Below are positions 35,912-44,849 of a stretch of DNA of 64,000 bases, piece after piece; position 1 is the stretch's first letter, and the number at the start of each line of letters is the position of its first letter. The stretch spans positions 620,001 to 684,000 of the forward strand of contig JANQPF010000005.1 of the NCBI GenBank assembly GCA_028285415.1, in the 5' to 3' direction. The notes beneath the pieces are model-generated. The model saw only the letters and a list, made by a program, of their open reading frames with translations. It ran no database searches and was not told the origin of the DNA. Origin of the DNA: Pseudomonadales bacterium (lineage in GTDB: Bacteria; Pseudomonadota; Gammaproteobacteria; Pseudomonadales; Azotimanducaceae). The position numbers and the translations under genes were made by a program.

Positions 35912-37224
35912 CAGCCGTTATCCAACGTTTCGTCAACACACTCGAGCAGGGTGTCGACCATCTGATCGATTTCGGACTCGGAGATGACGAACGGCGGGCC
36001 CATGCAGACGACGTCGCGCACGTCACCGGTCCCACCGCCGTAGAAGAACACCCCCTTGTCGAGTCCCTTCGCGACGATGTGGTTGGTCACCGCGTTGTCC
36101 GCTGGGCAGCGCTCCAGCGTCTCGCGATTCTGCACAATCTCGATGGCCGCCAGGAGACCGCGGCCGCGCACTTCAGCCACGTGCGGATGATTGGAGAACG
36201 CGTTCTGCAGCCGTTCCTGCAGGTAGACGCCGCGCTCGGCAGCCTGTTGCACCAGGTTCTCCTCGCGCATGATGGCAAGCACTTCTGCCGAGGCCGCACA
36301 CGCGGCCGGATGTGCGCCAAACGTGTTGAACATCACCTGGAAACCAGCGTTCTGTATAGCCGCGCCAATCTCCTCGGTGGCAAACACGCCTCCCAGCGGT
36401 GCGTAACCGCCGGCGAGCCCTTTTCCTGAAATGACGATGTCCGGCATGATCGGCCAGTGCTGATAGCCGAAATTCTTACCGGTACGGCCAAAACCGGTCA
36501 TCACCTCGTCGAGAATGAGGACAACGCCGTACTCGTCGCAGATTTCGCGAACGCTCGGCCAGTAGTCGTCCGGTGGCACAATCGCGCCACCGGAAGAGCC
36601 GGTGATCGGCTCGGCCAGAAATGCCGCTACCGTGTCCGGCCCTTCGGATTCGATGACGTCGCGCAGGAGGTCTGCATAGTACGCGCCGGTGTCGTGGTGG
36701 AAGCTGCCGAGCGGACAGCGCAGCGGGTAAGGCGTATCCACGACCGGAAAGCGCGGCATTGCAGATTCCAGGCCTTTCTTCCGCGCCGGATGCCCGGATA
36801 TCGACGCGGTGGCGAGGGTGGTGCCGTGGTAGCTGATGGAGCGGCCGATGATTTTGGTTTTGCTGGTTGCGCCGATCGCCTGCTGATAGTGCAGCGCAAT
36901 TTTCATGGCCGCTTCGTTGGATTCCGTCCCCCCGGAGGTGCAGTGGATGCGGCTGAGTTCCGGTGGCAGCCAGTGTCCGCGGAGCTCTTTCAACATGGCC
37001 TCGCGGGCGGGCGTCAGCCACGGCGGCACGACATAGCTCGTGTCGAGCGTTGCCCTGGCGACGGCGTCTGCCACGCGCTGCCGGCCATGCCCGATGTTCG
37101 ACACGATGGCACCCCCGGCGGCGTCGAGAATCTGCTGGCCGGAGCGGGTGTACAGATGCACACCCTCGGCGCGTTCGATATAGATGTTCCGTCCCGTCAG
37201 GAAGGGCCAGGCGACGTCGCTCAT
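35911..37224 (-). CDS. PLP-dependent class III aminotransferase
   Basis: 437 residues. The PLP Lys lies in VISGKGLAGGYAPLGG, preceded by LILDEVMTGFGRTG with the Asp that binds the pyridine nitrogen. The N-terminal region EGVHLYTRSGQQILDAAGG and CTSGGTESNEAAMK are also typical. The class includes omega-transaminases acting on beta-alanine, 4-aminobutyrate or polyamines. It is three bases downstream of the Rieske oxygenase stop and overlaps cysZ, so a three-gene operon is likely. Confidence 0.93.
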   Translation of the reverse strand: MSDVAWPFLTGRNIYIERAEGVHLYTRSGQQILDAAGGAIVSNIGHGRQRVADAVARATLDTSYVVPPWLTPAREAMLKELRGHWLPPELSRIHCTSGGTESNEAAMKIALHYQQAIGATSKTKIIGRSISYHGTTLATASISGHPARKKGLESAMPRFPVVDTPYPLRCPLGSFHHDTGAYYADLLRDVIESEGPDTVAAFLAEPITGSSGGAIVPPDDYWPSVREICDEYGVVLILDEVMTGFGRTGKNFGYQHWPIMPDIVISGKGLAGGYAPLGGVFATEEIGAAIQNAGFQVMFNTFGAHPAACAASAEVLAIMREENLVQQAAERGVYLQERLQNAFSNHPHVAEVRGRGLLAAIEIVQNRETLERCPADNAVTNHIVAKGLDKGVFFYGGGTGDVRDVVCMGPPFVISESEIDQMVDTLLECVDETLDNG

Positions 37225-37227
37225 GAA

Positions 37228-38613
37228 TTACTTCTCCAGATACTCGTCGAGGGTTTTGTGCAAGCGGCGGATGCGGACTTCCTGATAGTTACCGAGGGTT
37301 TGTCCGGTTTTACTGGCGGCTTTGATGCCGGCCCGCTGGCGATAGAAGTTTTCCGTGTCCTGGTCGAGGACATGGGCAAGCCCCGTCGCCACAAAGGCGT
37401 CGACCGTTTTGTATTCATCGTCCATGCCGAGCTTGATCACCTCGGCGGGTGGCGGCCGCTCACCGTTGTCCGGGATGGGTTTGAGCAGCATGATCTCGTG
37501 GATGCAGTGATCGACGTCCAGCGGACGGAAGCGATAAACGAGCGGGATGCCGACGCCCGGGAAAAAGCAGGCGTTCGGGAACAGGAAATACTCGATGGAA
37601 TCGAGCATCTCCGAGGTGCTGACGTGGCTGAGATCAGCCCCGAGTTCTGCGCCGAGCCGGCTGCGCATGATGTCGGCATGTTGCGCCCGCGCGCTCGCGC
37701 CTTCCGGCAGGTCGCCGGGGTCGTGTCCGAGGGATGCAAAAAGCTCCTGCTCGCTCAGGCGCTTCGGCAGATGCGGGCTCGGGTAGCCCACGGTATGGAC
37801 AAACCGCGAGACGTGTCTGCCGAACACGTCGTACTGCGCGTTGGCGTCTCCTGCAGTGCGTAACCCTTCCGGGTGCGTCGCGAGCACGTGGAATGCTTCC
37901 AGGAAACCCTCCACGCACATTTTCCAATTGCCGGGCAAGGTTTTCTGCATGTGGAGGTGAACGTAGCGCTCCGACAGCGGCCAGCCGGCGAAGTGTTCAG
38001 GCAGGACCTCCAGATAGTCGGCCAGGGGACCGGCGTCTCGTGAAAAGTTGACGAAGACAAACCCGTTCCAGGTATCACATGGCAGCTCGGTCAACCCGAA
38101 GTTCTCGTCTTCGACGTGGGGAAAATCCCAGCGGCACGGAATTTCCCGCAACGACCCGTCCAGGTGCCAGCTCATGCCGTGAAACGGGCAGCGCAGAAAC
38201 TGTTTGCCGCTGCCTGTGCTGCCCGCGTCGGCAAACTGCATGCCCCGATGCGGGCAGGAGTTGACGAACGCGCGAATTAGGCCGGTCTCGTCACGCACAA
38301 CCAGGGCGGAATACGGACCGACGTCGTAGACGTGGAAGTCCCCGGCGTGCGGGATGTGTTCCTCGCGGCAGGCCCATTGCCAGGTGCGGCCCCACATCCG
38401 TTCGATTTCTGCGTCGTACATGGTGGGATCGGTGTAGCGCGAGAACGGGATGTCGGCGTCACCCAGGAACTCGAACGCTTCAGCGGTCAGGGCCGCAGGC
38501 GCGTTGTCACCGTCCGCGATGATGATTTCCCGGGTGCTCGGACCCGGGCACCGGGCTTCGCCGGGCGCAAGATTCGGATCCCCGGGTGCGTTCAGATCGT
38601 ATGTCTCGGCCAT
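37228..38613 (-). CDS. Rieske non-heme iron oxygenase, alpha subunit
   Basis: 461 residues. Rieske 2Fe-2S site: CPHRGM (C-x-H) and CPFHGMSW (C-x2-H). The C-terminal catalytic domain has VEGFLEAFHVLATHPE with two His iron ligands and a bridging acidic residue, then FLFPNACF. It is the oxygenase component of a multicomponent ring- or side-chain-hydroxylating system. No reductase or small subunit is adjacent. ATG 38613 follows GGGGAGAGACC. A class III aminotransferase and a CysZ-like protein follow in the same unit. Confidence 0.92.
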   Translation of the reverse strand: MAETYDLNAPGDPNLAPGEARCPGPSTREIIIADGDNAPAALTAEAFEFLGDADIPFSRYTDPTMYDAEIERMWGRTWQWACREEHIPHAGDFHVYDVGPYSALVVRDETGLIRAFVNSCPHRGMQFADAGSTGSGKQFLRCPFHGMSWHLDGSLREIPCRWDFPHVEDENFGLTELPCDTWNGFVFVNFSRDAGPLADYLEVLPEHFAGWPLSERYVHLHMQKTLPGNWKMCVEGFLEAFHVLATHPEGLRTAGDANAQYDVFGRHVSRFVHTVGYPSPHLPKRLSEQELFASLGHDPGDLPEGASARAQHADIMRSRLGAELGADLSHVSTSEMLDSIEYFLFPNACFFPGVGIPLVYRFRPLDVDHCIHEIMLLKPIPDNGERPPPAEVIKLGMDDEYKTVDAFVATGLAHVLDQDTENFYRQRAGIKAASKTGQTLGNYQEVRIRRLHKTLDEYLEK

Positions 38614-38688
38614 GGTCTCTCCCCGGTGGCCCATCCACCAAAGCCCATCGATAGTAGCCGTTCTCGTCAGCGTGCTAAAGTCTGGCGC

Positions 38689-39030
38689 ATGCCCAAATTA
38701 ATTGCGCTGATCAGCAAACAGGCGCACCTCAGCGCCGAGGAATTTCGCGAGTACTACGAGGCGAACCACGCGCCGCTGGTGGCCCGCCTGCTGCCGATGA
38801 TCAGCCGCTATACGCGCAGCTACCTGCCGGCGGAAGCTGACGTTCCGGGAAACCAGGGCGCGGCCAATTTCGACGTGCTGACTGAGCTCTGGTTTGACGA
38901 CGAGGTGCAGCTTGCCGCCTTCTGGAAGCGCATACGCGAGCCGGAAGTTCAGGCGGCGATCCGCGCTGACGAAGCGAACTTTCTCGTCAGCGAACGCACT
39001 CAGATGTATCAGGTTGTCGAAGATGAATGA
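38689..39030 (+). CDS. EthD domain protein
   Basis: 113 residues of a ferredoxin-like alpha+beta barrel with the EthD features LSAEEFREYYEANHAPLV and RTQMYQVVEDE. EthD proteins are often found near oxygenase genes (EthD itself aids a cytochrome P450) and may act in stability, transport or isomerisation of a substrate. Divergent from the Rieske gene, 75 bases apart. The last 8 bases overlap the CorA start. Confidence 0.82.
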   Translation: MPKLIALISKQAHLSAEEFREYYEANHAPLVARLLPMISRYTRSYLPAEADVPGNQGAANFDVLTELWFDDEVQLAAFWKRIREPEVQAAIRADEANFLVSERTQMYQVVEDE

Positions 39031-39964
39031 CGTGGTTGTCTTCAGTCTGGCGTTGAACGGTGAGGGGGGCTATACCGAAGCGAGCGACACAGACAATCCG
39101 AACTGGGTGCACCTCGACTGTTCACTGGGTAACGCGGAGCAGCCGCTCGTCGGCATGGGTCTGGAGCCGAGAGTCGCCGAGAGTATGGTACGCAGCGACA
39201 CACGCCCCAGGACGGTCACCACGGAAGATGGCCTGCTTGTCGTGCTGCGCGGTGTCAACACGAATCCCGGTGCCGATCCTGAGGACATGGTCTCGCTGCG
39301 TATGTGGATTGAAAGAGACCGCCTCATCACGGCGCGCCAGCGCAAGCTGCTGTCGATTCAGGACGTGCGCGAGCAGTTGCAGGAGGGGCGGGGTGCCCGT
39401 GACGTTGCCGGGCTTGTGCTGGCCATCGTAGAGCGTCTTGCGGATCGTGTATCGGACTTCGTCGAAGGGATTGAGGAGCAGCTGTCGGGTCATGAAGCCT
39501 CAGTCGAGCACGATAACCCCGTAACCTTGCGACGAGAGGTGACGGCGCTGCGCCGGCAGGCTGCCGTAGTCAGACGCTTTCTTGCACCTCAGCGTGATGC
39601 GCTAGAGACCTGGTATCGTCTCGCGCGGAATATGTTCGATGACGACCAGATGTTCTATCTGAGGGAGCAGTCCGATCGCATGACCCGATACGTCGAGGAT
39701 CTTGATCTGGCGCGCGAGAGAATGCTTGTTGTTCAGGAAGAGCTGATGAACCGCATTGCGCAGGAGCAGAATTCGAGGATGTACGTCCTGTCGCTTGTCG
39801 CGGCTGTGTTTCTGCCAATTACGTTTGTGACAGGTCTCTTCGGGATGAACGTTGCCGGCCTACCGGGCACCGAGGACGAATCGTCGTTCTGGCTCTTGAG
39901 CGGAGTTCTGCTCGTTACGAGCCTGGTCGTGGTGTTGGCCTTCAAGTTGAAGCGCTGGTTCTAG
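39023..39964 (+). CDS. CorA family divalent metal transporter, ZntB-like
   Basis: 313 residues with a large cytoplasmic alpha/beta N-terminal domain and two C-terminal helices joined by the GMN motif (TGLFGMNVAGLPG), the fingerprint of CorA/Mrs2/ZntB channels. ZntB proteins use a close variant, so zinc rather than magnesium is plausible. ATG 39023 overlaps the EthD gene by 8 bases. The stop is shared with the convergent MscS gene in a CTAG. Confidence 0.9.
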   Translation: MNDVVVFSLALNGEGGYTEASDTDNPNWVHLDCSLGNAEQPLVGMGLEPRVAESMVRSDTRPRTVTTEDGLLVVLRGVNTNPGADPEDMVSLRMWIERDRLITARQRKLLSIQDVREQLQEGRGARDVAGLVLAIVERLADRVSDFVEGIEEQLSGHEASVEHDNPVTLRREVTALRRQAAVVRRFLAPQRDALETWYRLARNMFDDDQMFYLREQSDRMTRYVEDLDLARERMLVVQEELMNRIAQEQNSRMYVLSLVAAVFLPITFVTGLFGMNVAGLPGTEDESSFWLLSGVLLVTSLVVVLAFKLKRWF

Positions 39965-40815
39965 GGCTGCTCCAGCCGCAGCGTGCCGTCGAGGTGCACG
40001 TTCCTCTGAGGAAAGGCGATGACAATGCCGTTCTCGCGGAACAGCGCGTCGATCCTGAAGCGTATGTTGCTGCGTATGACTCTGAGATCGCGGTCCCGGG
40101 TGGCATTGATCCAGTAGTAGACGTCGAAGATGAGCGCGCTGTCTCCGAAATCCTCGAAAATGACCAGGGGTGCAGGATCGTCGAGCACGTCCGGCTCCTC
40201 GCACGCCGCCTGTTCGATGAGTCTGGCAACGTCCTCGACGGGTGAGCCGTAGGCAACGCCGACCCGCACGACAGAACGCATGAGTCGGTCCACCAATGTC
40301 CAGTTGACGACAATGTTCTCCAGCAGGAAGCTGTTGGGGACAAGCAGGTGCACACCGTCAACGCGCCGGATACGGGTTGAGCGCGTGTTGATGCTCTCGA
40401 CCGTGCCGCGGGTCTCTCCCACCTCTAGGAAATCGCCGATGCGAATCGGGCGTTCCCACATCAATATCCAGCCGCTGATGAAGTTGTTGATGATGTTCTG
40501 CGCGCCGAAGCCCACGCCGATGGCAATGGCACCGGAAACGAAGGCAAAGGCGGTGAGCGGGACGTTCAGCAGATCCAGCGTAGTGATGATCAGCACCGCA
40601 AGACCGACAATGTAGAAAGCGCGCGAGATCAGTTGCACGATGTCGGCGTTGAGATTGCGCGCCTCCATGCGCGTGACCAGCTTGCGGCCTCCCCAGCGGA
40701 TCAGGAATAAACCAACTAAGACAACCGTTGGCACCAGCAACAGCTGCCCGACTGTGATCGTTTGATCGGAGAGCGTGAAGAGCGGCTGGTTGAGGAATTC
40801 GAGGAATTTGTCCAT
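39961..40815 (-). CDS. MscS-family mechanosensitive channel
   Basis: 284 residues with about three transmembrane helices and the MscS core: VSGAIAIGVGFGAQNIINNFISGW, where the pore helix has GxGFGAQN, then beta domain RPIRIGDFLEVG and RSTRIRRVDG. Small-type channel protecting cells from osmotic downshock. Full length for the MscS class. Confidence 0.94.
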   Translation of the reverse strand: MDKFLEFLNQPLFTLSDQTITVGQLLLVPTVVLVGLFLIRWGGRKLVTRMEARNLNADIVQLISRAFYIVGLAVLIITTLDLLNVPLTAFAFVSGAIAIGVGFGAQNIINNFISGWILMWERPIRIGDFLEVGETRGTVESINTRSTRIRRVDGVHLLVPNSFLLENIVVNWTLVDRLMRSVVRVGVAYGSPVEDVARLIEQAACEEPDVLDDPAPLVIFEDFGDSALIFDVYYWINATRDRDLRVIRSNIRFRIDALFRENGIVIAFPQRNVHLDGTLRLEQP

Positions 40816-40902
40816 TGCGGCATTCTACGAGGATGCCCTGCGAAAGCCATTGATAAGCTGGCTGGCCGTCAAAACTTGTGGGCAACTCGCCGTGAGTAAA
40901 AC

Positions 40903-41364
40903 TCAGCGTCCGCGCATGGCCTTGGTGACGGTGCGGTCTATTTCGCGAGCCGTGTAGCCGGTTAGATCTTTGTTGATTTCACACCCGGTTTTGCGCCGCG
41001 TGTTGGCCGCCAGGTTCTTGCGGAGCTGACCGAGAAAAGCGGGTGCGGCCACCAGCGCAAGATTGACGTAGTTTTTGTCGGCGGCAAGTTGATTGAAGCG
41101 GTGCGCAACTTCACGGGCAAATTCGTTGGCAGCGTGGGTTTTGATGTCCGTGTGGGGTGCCATGGCGTGGCGACCGTCGCCCCGGCTGTCAAAGCTGCGG
41201 CCTGCTCTGTCAGTCTGCAGATCCATGCCGCGCAGATGGGCGTTGCTGTTAACCAGGGCCTCGAGCTCAACCAGCGTCTGGGCTTCCTCGGTGGCGGCAA
41301 AGATGCGGGCACGCGCCGCATCGGCAACCAGCACCAGGACTTTCTTGTCGGCCAGATACGTCAT
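40903..41364 (-). CDS. Host attachment family protein
   Basis: 153 residues with the family pattern KVLVLVADAARARIFAAT, NSNAHLRGMDLQTDRAGRSFDSR, GDGRHAM and HTDIKTHAANEFAREVAHRFN seen in host attachment proteins (named from a plant-pathogen context). Cytosolic and with unknown biochemical role in most bacteria. All members have a translation-factor eRF1-like nuclease-type fold; I infer nothing further. Confidence 0.85.
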   Translation of the reverse strand: MTYLADKKVLVLVADAARARIFAATEEAQTLVELEALVNSNAHLRGMDLQTDRAGRSFDSRGDGRHAMAPHTDIKTHAANEFAREVAHRFNQLAADKNYVNLALVAAPAFLGQLRKNLAANTRRKTGCEINKDLTGYTAREIDRTVTKAMRGR

Positions 41365-41469
41365 CGCATCCTCCTTATCACCCGCGTTTCACCCGCGTTC
41401 CCGGCGGGCGCACCCCGACTCTCTGCGAATACTACCTCCGCCCGCTGCGCAGGGACATGCCGGTGCTGC

Positions 41470-42261
41470 CTACCGGCCCTGCCAGTCGGGCTCGCGTTTT
41501 TCCGCAAAGGCCCGTGGACCTTCCATCGCATCGGCGCTGTTCCGCCGCGCTACCTCAGCGTCGTACGCGGTGTGAAAAGCCTGTTCCAGCGGCATTTCCA
41601 GTCCCAGCATCGCCGCCTCTTTGGTGGCGCGCACGGCAAGCGGGGCGCAGCGCAGAATGTCCGCCACCCAGCCGTCGACGCAGGCATCGAGCTCAGCGGC
41701 TGGAACAACCTCGTTGACCAGCCCCAGCTCATAGCCGCGCTGCGCGGTCATGTGGCGGCCGGTCAGGAGATAACCCATCGCGGTTTTCAAGCCAATCTGC
41801 CGGGGCAGGCGATGCACACCAACGCCGCCAGCAATCAGCCCACGACGTGGCTCGGGCAGCCCGAGTTCTGCATGCTCTGCGGCAACGATGATGTCACAGG
41901 CGAGCGCCAGTTCGAGACCGCCGCCGAGGGCAAAGCCGTTGATCTTGGCAATGACCGGCTTGGTGAATTCCCAGCGCTGGTTGAGCGGCGTGGTTTCAGC
42001 CGTCATGCGTGCCCATTCGTCGCGCTGAGCATCCGAGGCTTCGCTTTCACGCGCTCGATGTTTGAGATCCGCACCGGCACTGAAGGCGCGCTCACCGGCG
42101 CCGGTGATGACGGCCAGCCAGATGTCATCGTTCAGAAGCACCTCGTCGAAATGCTTCGACAGCGCCCAGCGCAGCTCCGGGTTCAAAGCGTTCATCGCTT
42201 CGGGGCGATTCATCGTGATGTACGCCACGTGGTTGTCGACGTGAAACTCTGTGACCGCCAT
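41470..42261 (-). CDS. Enoyl-CoA hydratase/isomerase family protein
   Basis: 263 residues with the crotonase oxyanion segments AFSAGADL and KPVIAKINGFALGGGLELALACDI, and catalytic Glu in GLPEPRRGLIAGGVGV, one of the two Glu expected; the first position falls in the GGGLE region. It would hydrate enoyl-CoA in the cytoplasm. ATG 42261 (MAVTEFHVDN) is preferred over an upstream in-frame start at 42372 that enters the GST gene. Confidence 0.9.
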   Translation of the reverse strand: MAVTEFHVDNHVAYITMNRPEAMNALNPELRWALSKHFDEVLLNDDIWLAVITGAGERAFSAGADLKHRARESEASDAQRDEWARMTAETTPLNQRWEFTKPVIAKINGFALGGGLELALACDIIVAAEHAELGLPEPRRGLIAGGVGVHRLPRQIGLKTAMGYLLTGRHMTAQRGYELGLVNEVVPAAELDACVDGWVADILRCAPLAVRATKEAAMLGLEMPLEQAFHTAYDAEVARRNSADAMEGPRAFAEKREPDWQGR

Positions 42262-42320
42262 CAGATGGGTGCGCCTTGTTGCCGGATGTCCTTTGAGAAT
42301 CGGCGGTGTGCCACAGCCTG

Positions 42321-42938
42321 TCAAGCCGCCTTTGCAATCGCGAACGCCGGACGCGCCTGCAGCCGCTGCCAATAGTCCCGCAGGGTTTCCGGGACGCGCT
42401 CGGGGGTGAGCATATCGGCCAGATGGATGCCGTAGCCAACGGAGATGTCCGCCGCGGTAAACGCGTCCCCAACGAGGAACTCGCGTCCCGCAACGTGATC
42501 CCCGATGGCTCGCAGGCAGTCCGCGGCGCGATTTGCCATTTCGTCCACCACTTCCGGTATCCGCGCGTCGCCGGGAAACTCCCGGCCGTGGTTGACAATC
42601 TCACCGAGCGGGCGGGAAAAAGTCGCTTCGCCGAACCACAGCCATTGCAGGTAGTGCGCGTAGTCGGGTGATTCGACGGCAGGGCGCAAGGCGCCGTCGG
42701 CGTAGCGGTCGAGCACGTATTGCATCATCGCGCACGATTCGAACATGACGGTCTCGCCGTCGGCCAGCACCGGCACCTTGCCCACGGGATTGAGCGCGCG
42801 CCACTCCGGCGTCGCGCGGAAGGCGGGTGAGAAGTCGATTTTGGTGACTTCGTAGGGTAGGCCGAGCTCCTCGCAGAGCCAGATGACCCGCATTCCTCGG
42901 GTCGTGGTGACGTGATAGATTTGCAGCATGGGAGCCAA
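42321..42938 (-). CDS. Glutathione S-transferase family protein
   Basis: 205 residues. N-terminal thioredoxin-like domain (YHVTTTRGMRVIWLCEELGLPYE; NPVGKVPVLADGE; MFESCAMMQYVLD) with Ser/Thr near the glutathione thiolate position and a C-terminal helical domain. Start: TTG 42938 has AGGA six bases upstream, while ATG 42929 (MLQIYHV) is in frame but lacks a suitable ribosome site. Such enzymes help with detoxification or isomerisation in catabolic pathways. Confidence 0.88.
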   Translation of the reverse strand: MAPMLQIYHVTTTRGMRVIWLCEELGLPYEVTKIDFSPAFRATPEWRALNPVGKVPVLADGETVMFESCAMMQYVLDRYADGALRPAVESPDYAHYLQWLWFGEATFSRPLGEIVNHGREFPGDARIPEVVDEMANRAADCLRAIGDHVAGREFLVGDAFTAADISVGYGIHLADMLTPERVPETLRDYWQRLQARPAFAIAKAA

Positions 42939-42961
42939 TCGTTTTCCTGGGGAGGGAGACT

Positions 42962-43396
42962 ATGCCGCGACGCGTCCAGGCGAACAACAAAACGCAGCCG
43001 CACGATGCGGATGTTGCCGCGTATATCGAAGGCATCGAGCATGCCGGCCGGCGGGAGGATGCGTACCTCCTCTTGGACATGCTGGGCGATATCACCGGGG
43101 AGCCTGCCCGCCTGTGGGGTCCCAGCATCGTCGGTTTCGGGCAATACCACTACGTCTACGACAGCGGCCGCGAGGGTGACCACTTCCTCACCGGCTTTGC
43201 ACCGCGTAAGGCCAACATGGTGGTCTATGTCATGCCGGGCTTTTCGGCCTATGGGGATCTGCTCGATAAGCTGGGGAAGTACAAAACCGGCAGCTCGTGT
43301 CTGTATCTCGGCCGCCTCGGCAACGTCGACACGAAGGTGCTGCGCCGCCTGGTGGACAAATCTGTAAAAGACATGCGGCGTAAGTACAAAGCCTGA
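42962..43396 (+). CDS. DUF1801 domain protein
   Basis: 144 residues with VAAYIEGIEHAGRREDAYLLLDML, GPSIVGFGQYHYVYDSGR and a C-terminal YLGRLGNVDTKVLRRLVDKS, the recognised DUF1801 layout. Function unknown; the fold is small alpha/beta. ATG 42962 follows GGGGAGGGAG, a strong ribosome site. Confidence 0.85.
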   Translation: MPRRVQANNKTQPHDADVAAYIEGIEHAGRREDAYLLLDMLGDITGEPARLWGPSIVGFGQYHYVYDSGREGDHFLTGFAPRKANMVVYVMPGFSAYGDLLDKLGKYKTGSSCLYLGRLGNVDTKVLRRLVDKSVKDMRRKYKA

Positions 43397-43413
43397 TGGT
43401 GGTATTGCGCTAG

Positions 43414-44787
43414 GTGCTGGACGACGAACCCAGGGACGAATACACCCAGCCACCGAATGCGGTCGCCGAGCCGCCGTCGACGTTTGCCGAGACGCTGAAA
43501 TACCTGGGACCGAGCGTCATCATCTCAGCAACCATCGTCGGCTCGGGTGAAATCATCCTTACCGCCAGCCTCGGTGCGGCGGTCGGCTATGGCATGCTCT
43601 GGTGGGTGTTGTTGTCGTGCTGGAGCAAGTCGATCCTGCAGGCTGAGCTTGCCCGTTATGTGGTGCTGAGCGGAGACACCTATCCGCGCGCGCTCAACCG
43701 GGCGCCGGGTAAACTGCCCGGCCCGCGCGGCAAGTTCTCCTGGCCGCTGGCGATTGCCATTTTTGCCTTCATCCCGGGTTTTACCGGCCTTGGCGGCGTC
43801 ATTGGCGGTGCCGGACAGGCTGTGGTGCTGCTCTTCCCCGATGTGAATCCGGTGCTAGCCGTGGGCGTGCTCGCGACGCTGACGGCGGTTCTCCTCGGCA
43901 GCGGCAGCTACGGACGGCTGGAAAAGGTGATGCTGCCGCTCGTCATGACGTTTACGGTCCTGACCATTGTCAGCGCCGCGCTGATGCAGGGGACGGAGTT
44001 TGCCACCCGCGCGTCGGATCTCGCCGCGGGATTCACCTTCGAGTTCAACACGACCTTTGCGGTGCTTGCGCTTGCCGCTTACGGCTACACCGGCGTCAAC
44101 TCGGGAGAAATCTCGTCGTACAGCTACTGGTGCGTCGAAAAAGGCTATCCCGCGCGTATCGGTAAGTACGACGGCTCGGACGACTGGTACCGGCGCGCCC
44201 ACGGCTGGCTCAAGGTACTGCGGACGGATGTTTGGATTACGCTGGTGCTGCTCACCTGCGCGACCGTGCCGTTCTACATACTCGGCGCCGGGGTGCTGCA
44301 TCCGACGGGGCAGACGCCGAGCGGCAATGAGACCATCATTGCGCTCAGCAATATGTTCACGCAGACGCTGGGTGACTGGTCGCTGTGGGTGTTTGCCCTC
44401 GGCGCCTTCTGCATTCTTTTCTCGAGCAGCGTCTCGGGCGTTGCGGGTGGCGGGCGTTACATACCGGACTATCTCATAGAGCTCGGCTTCATGAAGCGTG
44501 ATCGGCTCAACGTTCGCTTTGCCATCATTCGATGGTACGGCCTCATCGTGCCGTTCATCGGACTGCTCCTGTATGCTGGGTTCCAGCGACCGGTCCTGAT
44601 GGTGACCATCGCCGGCTCGTTTGCTGCGATCATGCTGCCGGTGCAGTGCGGTTTGACCATATACCTGCAGCGCAAGCGGTTGCCGAAGGCCGTGCTGCCG
44701 GGCCGTCTGGCCAGCACGTTTCTGTACGCCACGTTCGTTCTCCAAGCCACGCTTGCCTGTGCGGTGCTCTATTTCGTGGTTTTCTAG
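43414..44787 (+). CDS. Nramp-like divalent metal transporter lacking the DPGN motif
   Basis: 457 residues with 11 or 12 transmembrane helices and the LeuT-like Nramp arrangement. The first core helix reads KYLGPSVIISATIVGSGEIIL. Canonical Nramp has DPGN for metal binding at that bend; here the corresponding residues are VGSGE. Helix 6 reads AAYGYTGVNSGEI without the usual MPH-like residues. So it is a distant subfamily whose substrate is open. GTG 43414 is the only reasonable start. Confidence 0.85.
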   Translation: MLDDEPRDEYTQPPNAVAEPPSTFAETLKYLGPSVIISATIVGSGEIILTASLGAAVGYGMLWWVLLSCWSKSILQAELARYVVLSGDTYPRALNRAPGKLPGPRGKFSWPLAIAIFAFIPGFTGLGGVIGGAGQAVVLLFPDVNPVLAVGVLATLTAVLLGSGSYGRLEKVMLPLVMTFTVLTIVSAALMQGTEFATRASDLAAGFTFEFNTTFAVLALAAYGYTGVNSGEISSYSYWCVEKGYPARIGKYDGSDDWYRRAHGWLKVLRTDVWITLVLLTCATVPFYILGAGVLHPTGQTPSGNETIIALSNMFTQTLGDWSLWVFALGAFCILFSSSVSGVAGGGRYIPDYLIELGFMKRDRLNVRFAIIRWYGLIVPFIGLLLYAGFQRPVLMVTIAGSFAAIMLPVQCGLTIYLQRKRLPKAVLPGRLASTFLYATFVLQATLACAVLYFVVF

Positions 44788-44849
44788 CCCGGCAGGCTGC
44801 ACACCCTCAGACGAGTCTGTACAATCCGCGCCCTCGTCATGGGGGACCA

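Noticed and set aside
36457-37863. Plus-strand frame of 468 codons
   Set aside because: Lies opposite the aminotransferase and the Rieske oxygenase, both with complete catalytic motifs.
41089-42375. Plus-strand frame of 428 codons
   Set aside because: Opposite the host-attachment protein and enoyl-CoA hydratase genes, whose motifs are clear.
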